From: Eonycteris spelaea
Taxonomy: Eukaryota > Chordata > Mammalia > Chiroptera > Pteropodidae
Length of the DNA: 64,000 nt
Reading direction: 5' to 3'
Assembly (NCBI GenBank): GCA_003508835.1
Contig: PUFA01000171.1
Coordinates: 2,732,501-2,796,500, forward strand
The notes beneath the pieces are model-generated. The model did no database searches and had not been told where the DNA came from. It saw nothing but the letters and a program-made list of their open reading frames with translations. Each line of letters opens with the position of its first letter. Position 1 is the stretch's first letter. Positions 34,691-48,083 of this stretch are shown piece by piece. The position numbers and the translations under genes were made by a program.

Positions 34691-37600
34691 TTTTTAAACT
34701 GGGGAAGGACATAAGCAAAGCAATGGAAGTTTGAATGTTCTTTCCACCACCTCACCTCGGTAGACTTTACCATAACACAGATTTGAGTGATTCATTCTCT
34801 AGAGTAGGTTGGGGAGGAGTGTTAGAGATGGCTTGCTTCAGAAAGGAAAGACTAGTTGAATGATTCAGCTATGTGTCATAGGTAGGGAGATCATATAATA
34901 TATCTTAACCTATATATAACATATTACTTAACTTGGACACTTTATCTTTGTAAAAAACACATACCATAAAATTTACTCTCAACCATTTTTAAGTGTACAG
35001 TACAACAGTGTTAAATTTGTGTGCATTGTCCTGCAATAGATCCAAAACTTTCATCTTGCAAAACTGAAACTCTATTCTTATTGAACAGAAATTCCTTTTC
35101 TCCCTCCTGCTAGCCCCTGGAAACCACTATTCTATTTTTTGTTTCTAGAAGTTTGACTACTTGTGAGTGACTTGTTTTACTTAGCATAATGCCCTCAAGG
35201 GTCATCCATGTTATTGCCAATGGTAGGATTTTTTTTTTTCTCAGCTGAATAATATTTATTGTGTGTATATACTACACATTTCTTTAATCATTCATCTTGT
35301 AATGGACATTTAAGTTACTTTCACCTCTTGACATTATGAGTCATGTTGCAAGGAATGTGTGTGCAAATAATCTCTTTGAAATCCTGTTTTCAGTTCCTTT
35401 GTATACATACTCATAAGTAGGATTGCTGGATCACATGGTAATTCTATTTTTAATTTTTTGAGAAACCTCCATACTGTTTTCCATAATGGCCATACCAATT
35501 TACATTCCCAAGAACTGTGCACAAGGGTTCTAATTTCTCCACATCCTTACTAACAACTTGTTACTTTTTGTTTTTGACAGTGGCCATTCTACTGAGTATG
35601 AGGTGATAGCTCATGGTGATTTTGATTTGCATTTTTCTGATGATTGCTGATGTTGAGCTTCTTTTCATGTGCTTGTTGGCTATTTGTACATCTTCTTTGG
35701 AGAAATGTTCCAAATTCTTAGCACATTTTAAAATCAGGTTATTTGTTGTTGAATTATAGGAATTCTTCATATATTCTGGATATTAACCACTTATCAGATA
35801 CATAATTTGCAAATATTTCTCCCATTCCATAGGTTGTCTTTTCACTCTGTTGATTTTTTCCTTGCTGCACATAAGTTTTAAAGTTTGATGTGGTCTATTT
35901 GTCTATTTTTGCTTTTATTGCCTGTGCCTTTGGTGTCATACCAAAGAAATTATTGCCAAATCCAATGTCATGAAGCTTTTTCTCTATGCTTTCTTCTAGG
36001 AGTTTTATAGCTTCAGGTCTTATGTATAGGTCTTTAATCCATTTTAAATTAATTTTTGTATCTGATATAAAGTGTATGGTAATGATCCGGATTCATTATT
36101 TTGCATGTGGATATCCAGTTTTCCTAACACCATTTGTTGAAGAGACCATTCTTCCTGAATTGTGTAGTCTTGACACCTTATGAAAGATGATTTGAAAATA
36201 TATGTGAGAATTTGTTTCTGGGCTCTTTATTATGTTTTATTGGCCTATATGTCTATCTTTATGACAGTATCATGCTATTTTTTACTACTTTAGCTTTGTA
36301 ACATATTTTGAAATCTAGAAGTGTAAAGCCTCCATCTTTGTTTTTTTTTCAATATGATTGTGATTATTGGGTATCCTCTGAGATTCCATACAAATTTTAA
36401 TGTTTTTTCTATTTCTGTAAAAAATGCTATTGAGATTTTGATGGAGATTTCATTGAATCTGTAGATTGCTTTGAGTACTGAAGTCATTTTAACAATTTTA
36501 AGTCTTCCAATCCATAAACATGGGATATCTTTATATTTATTTCTGTCCTCTTTAACATCTTAAAATAATGTTTTATACTTTGTTATACATGTCTTTCATC
36601 TCCGTGGTTAAGGATGTTAACTTAATTCCTAAATATTTTATTCTTTTTGATGTTATCCTAAATTGGATTATATTCTTTTCAGAATATTTACTGTTAATAT
36701 ATTTAAATGCAATTGATTTTTTGTGTTAATTTTTGTTCCATACAATTTTGCTGAACTCATTTATTACTTCTTAAGAGTTTGTGTGGGGGGGGGGGAGGAG
36801 GGTCTTTAGGGTTTTCTACATATACGATCGTGTTATCTTCAAATAGAGATAATTTTACCTTTTCCTTCCCTATTTGGATGCCCATTATTTCATTTTCTTG
36901 CCTAATTTTCCTGGCTAGAACTTCCATTACCATGCTTCATAGGAGTGGTGAGAATAGGTGTCCTTTCCTTATTCCTGATATTGGAGAAAAAGCTTTCAGT
37001 CTTTCACCATTGAGTACAATGTTTGCTGTGGGTTTTTATATTTGGCTTTTATTATGTTGAGGTGGTTTCCTTCTAGTTTTAGTTTGCTGAGTTTTTTGTC
37101 ATGATAATGTGTAGAATTTTATCAGATTTTTTTTGTGCATCTTTTGAGATGATCATGTGTGTTTTTTTTCCCCTTCATTCTATTAATGTGATATATTCCA
37201 TTGAAGAATTTTTGTATGTTGAAGCATCCTTGAATTTCAGGAATAAATGTCACTTGGTTGTGATGTATAATCCTTTAATTTGCTGTTGAATTAAGTTTAC
37301 TAGTATTTTGTTGTGGATTTTTGAATCAATATTCATCAAGTGTATTGGTCTGCATTTTTCTTTTTTATATTGTCTTTGTCTGGTCTTGGTATCCAGGCAC
37401 TGTTGGCCTCATAAAATGTGTGTAGAAGTGCTCCTTCCTTTGCAAGTTTTGGATGAGTTAGGAAACAATTGGTTTAGTATTTCTTTAAATGTTTGGTAGA
37501 ATTCTCTAGTGAAGTCATCAAGCCCAGGGCTTTTCTTTGTTGGGAGGTTTTTGATTAATGATTCAATCTCCTTACTAATTATAGGTCTATTTAGACTTTT

Positions 37601-39183
37601 ATTTGTTCATGAATAATCCTGGTAGGTTGTATGTTTCTAGGAATTTATTAATTTTTTTCTAGGTTATCTAATTTGTTGTCATATAATTGTTCATAGAAGT
37701 CTTTTATAATCCTTTTTATTTTTGTGGTACCAGTAGTATGTCCCCTTTCTCATTTCTGATTTTTATTACATGAATCTTCTCTCCTTTTATTGGTTAGTTA
37801 GCTAAGAGTTTGTCAGTTTTGTTGATCTTTAAGAAAACTCTTAGTTTCATTGATTTTTCTATTGTTTTTATATTCTCTATTTTATTTATTTCTATTCAAA
37901 TCTTTATTATTTCCTTCCTTCTGCCAACTTTGGGCTTAGTTCTACTTTTTCTAGTTCCTTGAGGTGTAAAGTTGTTGAGTTGATCTAGGCATTTATTGCT
38001 ATAAACTTTCCTCTTAGTAATGATTTTATTTCATCCTGTAAGTTTTGGTATGTTGAATTATCATTTACATTTGTCTCAGATATTTTCTAAGTTCCCTTAT
38101 GAGTTCTTCTTTAATCCATTGTTCAATAGTGTATTATTTATCAGATATTTGTGAATTTTTCAGTTTTAATTTTGCTATTGATTTCTAATTTTATTCCATT
38201 GTGATTGGAAATGATACCTAATATGATTTCAGTCTTTTTAAAATTTGTTAAGACTTGTTTTATGGCCTAACATGTGCTTTACACTAAAGAATGTTCTTTG
38301 TGCATTAAGAAGAATACATATTCTGCTCTTGTTGGGTGGAATGTTTTGTATATGACTATTAGGTTTAATTGATCTATAGTGTTGTTCAAATTCTCTTTAC
38401 CCCTTATAAATCTTCTGTCAGTTAGTCTATCCATTATTCCATTATTAAAAGTGGGGTGGGAAAATGTCCTATTATTATTGTATTACTGTCTTTTCTTCAT
38501 TCAATTCTGTCAACATTTGCTTCGTATATTTGAGTACTCTAACATTTGGTGCACATATATTTAATATTCTTATACTTTCTTGGTGAATTGACACTGTTAT
38601 CATTATATAATATCCTTCTTTGTCTCTTGTGACAATTTTTGCCTTAAAATCTATTCTGTCTGACAAAAGTATGGCCACACTTACTCCCTTTTGGTTATCA
38701 TTTGCAGGGACTCTTTTTTTCCATTCTTTTATTTTCAGCCAGCGTGTGTACTCACATCTAAAGTAAGTCTCCTGAAAACAAGAAACAAACAAACAAACGA
38801 ATAAATCTCCTGCAAACAGAATATAGTTGGATTTTTAAAAATCCATTAAGCTACAATATGTATTTTGATTTGGGAAGTTTAATCCATTTATATTTTAAGT
38901 AATTACTGATAGGGAAGCACTTACTAATGCCACTTTTTTTCTTTATATCTTGTAACTAGTTTGGTCCTCTCACTGGATGCTGTGATATCTTTCGCATTCT
39001 CTAGGTATTTTCTTTGTAGCTACCTTGGGGATCATCTAAAATAGCTTTTTATTGTAATAATCTATTTTAAACTGATAATATTTATCTTAAATTGTATGCA
39101 AATCTCTACTCTTACATCTTCCCACTTTATATCATCCATGGCACAAATCACATTTTTTAATATGTATCCATTAACATAGTTTT

Positions 39184-41455
39184 TAAAAAATTTATTTATT
39201 TTAATTAGTTTCAAGTATGCAGTACATTGGTTAGACATCTATATAATTCATAAAACAACCCCCCTGATTGCTCACTCCCTCTCCTGGCCCTCCATCTAGC
39301 CAACATTCCCTATGCTGTGCTCCCCATCCCTGTGACTATCCATCAACTACTCATGTGTACTTCTTTAACCCTTCACTCCATTTTCCCAGCCTCACAATTA
39401 CCCCTCCCCTCTATCCATCACTAAATCATCCACTATATTTGTGAGTCTGTTTTTTATTAGTTTGTTCTTTTTTATTCCTTAGATAATGCATATAAGTGAA
39501 ATCATATAGTGTTCATCTTTTTCTGTTTGACTTAAATATCTTCTAGGTCCATTGCAATATCTTTTTCAATCCTCTTCCTTTTTTATGTAGGGGTCTTGTT
39601 TTCTAATCCTTTCAACCACTCTCTTTTGGTTGGAGCACTTAATTCTTTTCCATTTAAGGTACTTATTAATAGGAGTATAGTTGTTACCATTCTTTATTCC
39701 TGATTTTGATACATGTTTTTTTCTTCTTAAAAAAGTCCTCCAACATTTCCTGTACTACCGGCTTGGTGTGATAAATTCCTTTAGCTTATTTTGTTGGGTC
39801 TCTTAATCTGTCCTTCAACCCTAAATGATAACTTTTCTGGTTAAATTATTCTTGGTTGTATATCCTGGGTCTTCATCCAGTCAAATATTTTTTTGCCAAG
39901 CCTTTCTGTCTTGCATAGTTTCTTTTGAGAAATCAGCTGTCAGTCTTATGGTGTTCCCTTATGAGTAATTATCTGTTTTTCTCTTGCTGCTTTTAATATT
40001 CTTTCTTTGTATTTAACTTTGGCATTTTAATTATGATGTGTCTTGTGTGGGCCTCTTTGGATCCCTGATTTTTGGAATTCTCTGAGCTTCCTGGGGTTAT
40101 GTCCATTTCCTTCACCAGGTAGGGAAGTTTTCCATCATTATTTCTTCAAACAGCTGTTCAACATTTGATTTTCTTCAGTTACACCATCAGATGAATATTT
40201 GGACCCTTAATAGTGTCCCTATCTCCTTAAATTATTTTTATAGTCTTGGCATCTTTTTTCTTGCCATTCTGATTGAGTGTCCTTGGCTTTCCCATCTCTA
40301 GATAGGATTTGATCCTTTTCTTTATTCACTTTGTTTATTCCTTTGTATTCCATTTAATATACTCTTCATCTCAGATAATGTGTTCTTCATTTCAGACTGG
40401 TTCCCTTTTATAATTTCCATTTCCATTTTTATGTTTTTTATCTCTTTGTTGAATTCTCACTGAATTTATCTGCACTTCCAAAAGTCATTGAGCATCTTTA
40501 TAACCAGTGTTTTGAACTCTGCATCTGTTAGATTACTTGACTCCATTATATCTGATCTCTGTTCTCTTCTCTCATATGGTTTCTGCTTGTCTTCCATTTT
40601 GGCTGCCTTTCTGTCTGTTTCTATGTACTATAGCAAAGCTCTTAAGTCTCCCGGTCTTATTAGTGTGATTTGTGAAGTAGGTGTCCAGTGGCATAGTCCT
40701 GAGAGGGTTCAGCTAAGGCCAAATTTAGCCCAAGCCTCTACCTCTCTGGGGCCACCTGTTAAGATTCAGCAAGCAATCCACAGATGCTGTGTTTATAGTT
40801 GCTTCCAAAAGGCTACACCAGAAACCGAGGCCAGATGCCTCCAGCGTGAGTCCAGGCACTTCTCAGCAAGGAGCACTGACTAGCTGATATACCTGGATGA
40901 GGCTTGGGTGGGAACGTGAGTTGGGAGAGGTGGGGTTTCAGGGAATCCTCTGGGCAGAGAGACCTCTGTTATCCAGTTTGATGATGTCACGGCTAAGGCA
41001 GTGCTGTGTTCGAGCCTAGGAGGAGGGAGAGATCAACAGGGAACAATAGATATTGCTGGCACTTCTGTACAGAGTGAGTCCTCTCCTAGGTTCTCATTCC
41101 AACAATGTCTCCCTGTCAGTCCCTGGTGCCCCTGTGTGCAGCCTAATCGGCACTGGTGCTCAGAGCAAGCAGGTCTGTCATCGGGAAAATTCATTCGTGG
41201 ACATGGTCCTTTAAGATGCTTCTACCACAGCCTCCATCTCACTCAGCTGCTCAAGACCTGGCAGCCTGCGTCCTTGCCCTGTCCTACCTTCTTCCTTTGC
41301 AGGTGTTTTCTTGGATTTCTCCCTAGTTGTATGGCTTACTCATCCAGATCCAGGCAATTTATCCTTGCTGTTTGCTCCTTGTTTCCATTACAACTTTGAT
41401 TTAGTTGCCAGAGGGATGAACAGAGCCTCTATCATCTACGTCAGTTTTTCTCTCC
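39184..41455 (-). mobile_element. Internally deleted, HAL1-like L1 inside L1 copy 5 (L1 copy 6)
   Basis: The 3' UTR (39184-39552) is joined directly to ORF2-start, ORF1 and 5' UTR sequence (39557-41455), with no reverse transcriptase. The junction TAGGTCCAT / TATCTTTTTC is the one seen in L1 copy 4. An exact 11-bp duplication AACATAGTTTT flanks it (39173-39183 and 41456-41466), proving insertion into L1 copy 5. The L1 5' terminal motif is decayed but present up to about 41455. Confidence 0.87.
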
Positions 41456-42737
41456 AACATAGTTTTATAGCTAGTTATTTTTATGCTTTTATATTTTAAA
41501 TTCTGTGTAGCACCATTACAGTATTACAGGGTTCTGTATTTGTCTATATATTAAGCTTCACTGGAGAGTATATATATTTTGTATGCTTTTTCTGTTGCTG
41601 TCTAGCATCCTCTTTTTTCAACTCAGACTCCCTTTAGCATTTCTTGTAAGTCAGGTCTAATGGTTAAACAACTACCTCAGGGTTTTTGTTTTGTTTTGTT
41701 TTTTTTTTTCAGGAAAACCTTTATTTCTTCTTTATTTTTGAAGGACAGTTTTGTTAGATATAGGATTATTATTTGGAAAGTTTTTTTTTTTTCTTTCAGT
41801 ATTTCAATATATTATCTCGCTGTTTTCTGGCCTGCAGGTGTCTACTTAGAAATTGCTGATAATCTTATGAGAGCTCCCTTATACATGCCAAGTCACTTTT
41901 TTTCTTGCTGCTTTCAAGGTTTTCCTTTGACTTTTGATCATTTGATTATAATGTATCTCTGTATGGGATTCTTTGGATTTGTCCTCCTTGAATTCAGATA
42001 TTTATTACCTTCCTCACATTTGGGAAGGTTTGGGCCATTATTTCTTCAAAAAAACCCTCTGCCCACTTCTCTCTTTACCTTCTGGGAATCCTATAGTGTT
42101 CAACAAATACTTCATAAATAGTCTGCTATGGAGTATCTCCTAAATTCATTAGGTTGTCTTCACTTTTTATCTTCATTCTTTTTTTCTTTTTTCCCCTTTA
42201 ACTCAACAATTCAAATGACTTGTCTTCAAGTTTACTGATTATTTCTTGTACTTGATCAAATTCCTTTGACCCTCTAGTGAATTTTTCCAAATGGCTATTA
42301 TATCTTCAACTCTAGACTTTCTCTTTGCCTCTTTTTTTATAGTTTCTATCTCTCTGCTGATATTCTCATTTTTTGATCATGCACCATTTCCTGACTTTTT
42401 AGGTGTCTATCTGTGTTCTCTCATAGTTTTTTCTTTAATATGATTTTAAATTCTTTGCCATGTAATTCATTGATTTTCATTTCATTAGAGTTAGTTTCTG
42501 GAGATTTGTTTAGTTCCTTTTTGCATGTTCTCCATTTCTTTGTATACCTCATTATATTTTTCTGGATTTGGGCATTTGAAAGAGGAGCTACCTCTCCCAT
42601 TCTTTATAGACCAGCTTTGTACAGGGGAAGACTATTACTAATCAACCCCTGGCTAGAGATTCTGGCAGCTTCTCAAACCTTTTCTGGGATCTTCTCTAGG
42701 CTTGCACTTGTTATTTCCCAGTTAGAGAGATTTGCCT

Positions 42738-42793
42738 GTTTTGTTTTGTTTTGTTTTTGTTTTGTTTCGTTTTCGTTTCGTTTCGTTTTGTTT
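42738..42793. repeat. (TTTTG)n/(TTTCG)n microsatellite
   Basis: Imperfect pentamer array within the 5' region of L1 copy 5. Confidence 0.9.
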
Positions 42794-43105
42794 CTGGAGT
42801 TTGTAATCTCTTGGTTACTCTGGTGTCCATTTGAACTTGTTTCCTCTGGTGTCCATCTGAACTTTAGGTTCTGCAGCAAGTCACTGAGGTATCCTTTGTT
42901 CTCAGTGGCCCTCAGGAATCCAGAGTCTGTCAGTTACCCATTAGTGTTCAGGGTCAGGCTAGAGAGAAACCTGTCCTTGTTGGTAGCCCTTGAAAAGTTG
43001 GAATGTTGGATGAATGTTCTACTCTTTTCCTCCTGAGGGAGAAGCCATGACTTGTATATTTTCTCCTGATTGGGCCAAGCTGCACTAGCTTCAGGTAAGG
43101 GTTAA

Positions 43106-43558
43106 ACCAAAATATATTTTGGTTTACAAAACAAGTAAATTTATCTTCAGTGTCTAAATGTTAAACTGAATTTACAATAGCATTCACAATAGGAAGAGCA
43201 ATTTCACTTTCAAACGAATGAACTTCTAACCTTGATTTCCTGTGATGGAAGAAAATAATGAGCAATTATTAAACTTCACCTACAAGACTCTCTCTCGCTC
43301 GCTCGCTCTCGCTCTCACTCTCTCTGTAGCATCTGAAGACTTTGATATGAAATTGACATAATTAACATTTTGAGAAGTTCTTCTGCTGTTGGAGGCAACA
43401 CATTGACAGTTCTTACTTCACTTTCATACATGCAAAGAACACTTAAAATTAAAAATGAGCAAAAATAATTTATAAGTTTGCTCCAAATGAAAGCTGGTGA
43501 TATGTCTATCTTCTGAGGCTCATGCATTAAATCAGTTTCTTTGGACATTTTTTATATA
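43106..43558. other. Short non-L1 spacer with a CT/CG microsatellite
   Basis: No gene is recognised. 43288-43325 is a CTCT/CGCT array. This spacer separates L1 copies 5 and 7. Confidence 0.5.
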
Positions 43559-43572
43559 ACAACTTCTAACTT

Positions 43573-46500
43573 TCTTTTCACTTTTAAATAATTTTTTTCA
43601 ATTAAAGTAGACAAATATTATATTAGTTTCAGATATACAACACAGTTATTTGACATTTATATAACTTATAAAGTGATTACCCTGATAAATCTAGTACCCA
43701 TTTGACTTAGCGCATAGTTATTACAATAGTATTGACTGTATTCCCTATGCTCCACTTTATATCACCATGAGTATTTTGTAACTATCAATTTATACTTCTT
43801 AATTCTTCACATTTTTCACCCACTCTCCCAAATCCCCTCCCATATGGCAACCATCAATGTTCTCTGTATCTATGAGTTTGTTTTCATTTTGTTTGTTCAT
43901 TTATTCTTCTATTGATGGACACCCATGTTACCTCTATATCTTGCCCATTGTAAAAAAATGTTGCAGTAAACATATGGATTCACATGTCCCTTTGAAGTAG
44001 TGTTTTTGGTTTGTTTGTTTGTTTGTTTGTTTGTTTTTTAATAAATACCCAGAAGTGGGATTACTGGGTCCTTCTTTATCTTTGTTATAGTCTTTGTTTT
44101 AAACACTATTTTTTTCTGGTATAAGTTTGCTACCCCAACTTTTTGGGGTTTTTTGTTTCCATTTTCATTAAATATTATTTTCTATCCCTTTGCTTTCATT
44201 CTTTGGGTGTCTTTCAATCTGACATGAACCTCTTGTAGGCAGCATATGTAGGGGTCTTGTTTTCTTATCCATTTAGCCACCCTATTTTTTGATTGGAGCA
44301 CCTAATTCATTTACATTTACAATGGTTGTTGATAGATATGTAGTTATTGCCATTTTATTATTCATATTTTTTTCTTTTTTTATTTTTTTTCTTCTTCTTA
44401 AAGAAGTCCCTCCAACATTTCTTGTAATACTAGTCGTGTGGTGATGAACTCTTTTTGCTTTTTCTTGTCTGAGAAGCTCTATCTGTCCTTTGAGTCTAAA
44501 TAATAGCTTTGCTGGATAGCGTAATCTTGGTTGCAGGTCCTTGCTTTTCATCACTTTGAAATTTCATGCCAATTCCTTTTGCCTGCAAAATTTCTGTGAG
44601 AAATCATCTGTTAGTCTTATGGGAACTCCCTTGTAGGTAACTAACTGCTTTTCTTTTGTTGCATTTAAGATTCTCTTTTTGCCTTTAACCTTTGGCATTT
44701 TAATTATGATGTGTCTTAGTATGGGCCTCTTTGATTTATCTTATTTGGGACTCTCTGTGCTTTCTGGGCTTGTGTGTCCATTTTCTTCACTAGGTTCAGG
44801 AGGTTTTCCATCACTATTTCTTCAAATAGGTTTTCAATTCCTTGCTTACTCTTCTCTTTCTGGTATTCCTATGATGCAAATGTTGGTACACTTGATGTTA
44901 TTCCAGAGGCCCCTTAAATGATCCTCATATTTTTGAATTCTTTTTCTTGTTGCTGTTCTGATTGGGTATTTTCTGCTAGTTTATCTTCCAAATTGCTGAT
45001 TCAGTCCTCTGCTTCATCCAATTTACTTGTGATTCCCTCTAATGAATTCTTAATTTTGGTTATTGTATTCTTTATTTCTGTCTGGTTCTTTTTTTAATGT
45101 TTTTCTCTCTCTTTGTTAAAGTTCTCAATGGGTTCATTTATTCTTCCTCTAAATCCATTGAGCATTCTTATAACCAGTGTTGTGAACTCTGCATCTGGTA
45201 GATTGCTTATTTCCATTTTATTTAGTTGTTTTTCTGGAGCTTTGTTCTGTTATTTGGGGGGAGGACATTTTTCTTTGCCCCCCCCCATTTTGGCTGCCTC
45301 CGTGTGTTTGTCTCTATGTATTAGGTAGGGCTACAATGTTTCCCCATCTTAGTAAGTGTCCTGTGGGGCCCAGTGGTACAGTGTCCCTGGTCACCTGAGC
45401 CAGGTGCTTCAGGTGTGTTCCTTATGTGGGTTGTTTGTGCACTCCTGTTGTAGTTAAGACTTGGTTGCTGTTTGCACCTCAGTGGGAGGGATTGACACAT
45501 GGCTTGATTGGTTCTGAGGACTGGCTAGTGACTATAGTGGAGGAGCTGTTGTATATGAACTGACCCTATGAAGCAGGATTTGCTTTAGCAGTACTCTGGT
45601 GCCTGGCCGGTCTACCCTTTGGATGTGTGTTGTCCTCAGATGGGGCCCCAGGTGCTGCTCTGGCTTGGTCCAAATCTGGCTACCATGCATGCTGGCTCTG
45701 GAGTCTTCTAGGAGGGGTCATGCCACAAGCCAAGTTTAGCCACAGCCTGTGCATTGCCTGAGGCACCTGGCATGAGTACCAAGCAATTTGCTGATGGCTG
45801 CAAGCCACGGTGGGCTTAGAGGTACCTAGAGAGGCCAAGCCATGAACCAAGACCAGCTGCCACTAGTGCTTGGTTTGAGGCTGCCCAGTAAGTTACAGGG
45901 CATGCTGAGGCCAGATGCTGCTCATTTGTGTTTTGTGAAATTTTGAGAGATTTTAGGGAAGTCCACAGCATGAGCCAAGACAAGCCATTTGTATGGAAAG
46001 GCTAGTAATAACAACTTGGGTGGCCACAATTTGGGTGGGGTAGGATCTCAGGGAATGACAAGGGCAAGGCAAATGGTGTTAGCCAGGTTGATTGAGACTC
46101 AGATATGGCCACCATCTGCATCTGCACACTGGCTGAGGATGGGGTTCAACAAAGAAATAATGGATTCTGCCAGCACTTCTGTCTGGGAGAAAGCTGCCCC
46201 TTCAGCCCTTCCCCTGAAGCCAGACAATTCGCTTTCTCCTGTTTGTCCCCGGTGCTTTCCACACTGCTGCTCTAACACTGGAGCTCAGAGTAAGTGAATC
46301 CAACAGTGAGTAAGTCTCTGCATGGGCCCTTCAAGAGGAATACCTGGGACTCCTGTAGTCCTCTGTCTCATTCAGCTGCAAACTCCACTGGTTTTTACAG
46401 CCAGCAATTATGGGGACTTCCCTTCCTGGCTCTGGAGCCCTGGGCTGGCACCTGTGTGGGGCTGAGACCCCTTACTTCTCTGGGGGTCCTTTACAGCCAA

Positions 46501-46731
46501 AATATCCCTCCTAATTTTTCTGCCACACATGGTGTGAGACCAGCCTGTTCTGCATCTCTGCCCCTCATAGCAGTCTTGAGGTGGCTTCTTCTGTATGTCC
46601 TTATTTGTAAAATTCTGTTCAGCTAGATTTCCGGCAATTCTCAATGATGGTTGTTCTGTAGTTGTAATTTTGGTGTGGTCATGAGTGGAGGTAGGCACAC
46701 ATTTAATTCCTCCTCCATCTTGGCCAGAAAT
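43573..46731 (-). mobile_element. Internally deleted L1 with intact 5' end (L1 copy 7)
   Basis: The minus strand begins at the L1 5' end near 46731 (plus strand CTCCTCCATCTTGGCCAGAA), followed by 5' UTR, ORF1 and ORF2-start sequence, then jumps at 44070/44071 to the 3' UTR, skipping about 3 kb of ORF2. ORF1 C-terminal text KSKDLQPRLRYPAKLLFRL is readable at 44282-44554. Flanks ACAACTTCTAACTT (43559-43572) and ACAACTAATAACTT (46734-46747) match at 12 of 14 bases. The deletion point differs from L1 copies 4 and 6. Confidence 0.85.
44009..44037. repeat. (GTTT)n microsatellite
   Basis: About seven GTTT units in the 3' UTR part of L1 copy 7. Confidence 0.9.
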
Positions 46732-46819
46732 CCACAACTAATAACTTAAAAAAAATTACATTGTCTTTTTCAAAAATCAATTATTCTGTTGAGGTGTAGT
46801 TCATGTACTTCACAGAAAA

Positions 46820-48083
46820 TTGCATAGATGGTAGAAAACATAGGTAATTTTTTTTTAATCTGATGCCAAAGGCAAAGGCAGCAATAGCAAAAATAAATAA
46901 GTGGGACTACATCCAAATACAAGGTTTCTGTGTAGCAAAAGCTGCCTTCTACAATATGAAAAGGCAACCTACCAAATGAAAGAAAATAGTTGCAAATCAT
47001 ATATCTGATAAAGAGTTAATATCCGAAATATATATAACAACTCAGACAACTCAATAGCAACCTCCCAAAACAAACAAACAAACAACAACAATTTAATTAA
47101 AAATGGTCAAAGGATCTGAATAGACATTCTTCCAAAGAAGACATATAGATGATCAATAAGGTCATGAAAAGATGCTCATTATCAGTAATCATCAGAGAAA
47201 TGCAAATCAAAATTACCTCACACATGTTAGAGTGGCTATTATCAAAATAAATAAATAAATAACAAGTATTGGTGAGTATATAGGGAAAAGGGAACCCTCG
47301 TGCCCTTTCAGTGGGAATGTAAACTGATACAACTCTGGGAAAACGGTATGGAGGGTCCTCAAAAATCAGAAATAGAAATATCATATGATCTAACAATTCT
47401 GGTTCTGGGTATTATTCAAAGAAAACAAAAACACTAATTCAAAAAGATATATACACCCCTACTTTCATTGCAGCTTTATCTACAATAGGCAAGATATGGA
47501 AATAACCTAAGTACCCACTGATGGATGAATGGATAAAAATGTGATATATTTATATAAAATGAAATGTCAGCCATAAAAAAAATGAAATCTTACCATTCGT
47601 GACAACAGGGATTGGCCTGGCAGGTATTATACTAAGTGAAATAAATCATAGAAAAACAAATACTGTATGATTTCACTTATATGTGGAATCCAAAAAATAA
47701 AACAAATGAACAAACAAATAAACACAATCTGTTCTTGTTGATACAGAGAACAGATTGGTGGTTTCCAGAGGGGTGGGGTTTGGGGGTTGGCAAAATGGGT
47801 GAAGGGAGTCAAGAGATACAGACTTCCAGTTATAACATAAGTCATTGAGAGGTAATGCATAGCACTGTGACTATAGTCAATAATAATTATATTATATATT
47901 TGAAAGTTGCTAAGAGTAAATCTTAAAAGTTCTCATCACAAGAAAAAAACTTTTGTAACTGTATGGCGATCAAAGGTAACTAAACTTATTTTGGTGATTG
48001 AATCACAGTATATACAAATATCAAATCATTAATTTGTGTACCTAAACCAATATGTTATGTCAATTATAATACAATAAAAAAAT
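46820..48083 (+). mobile_element. L1, 5'-truncated, sense orientation (L1 copy 8)
   Basis: Sense landmarks in order: GTGGGACTACATCCAAATAC, GAGAAATGCAAATCAAAAT, AATCTGTTCTTGTTG-type 3' UTR text, ATGTTATGTCAATTATAATA and a terminal AATAAAAAAATA. Only the end of ORF2 and the 3' UTR remain. It is the best-preserved plus-strand L1 in the window. Confidence 0.9.

Larger units (their letters stand above)
34940..43105 (-). mobile_element. Near full-length old L1, split by L1 copy 6 (L1 copy 5)
   Basis: It lies in two parts, 34940-39183 (3' UTR, reverse transcriptase, endonuclease) and 41456-43105 (ORF1 and 5' UTR region), together about 5.9 kb. The endonuclease region reads NDNQKGVSVAILLSDRID and VTRDKEGYYIMI on the minus strand (38475-38792). 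The ORF2 C-terminal part reads LKAIYRFNEISIKISIAFF (36290-36487). Many frame breaks are present. Long plus-strand frames here (207 aa at 42413, 153 aa at 41660) are antisense to L1 and not genes. Confidence 0.88.

Noticed and set aside
41660..42121. 153-aa plus-strand frame
   Set aside because: It is antisense to L1 ORF1/5' UTR sequence of copy 5.
42413..43036. Longest open frame in the window (207 aa, plus strand)
   Set aside because: It lies antisense to the 5' region of L1 copy 5, is rich in F/L/S from T-rich DNA, and crosses a TTTTG microsatellite. It is a chance frame.
47073..47088. CRISPR-like or direct-repeat arrays near (AAAC)n tracts
   Set aside because: These are simple microsatellites in a mammalian L1, with no spacers.
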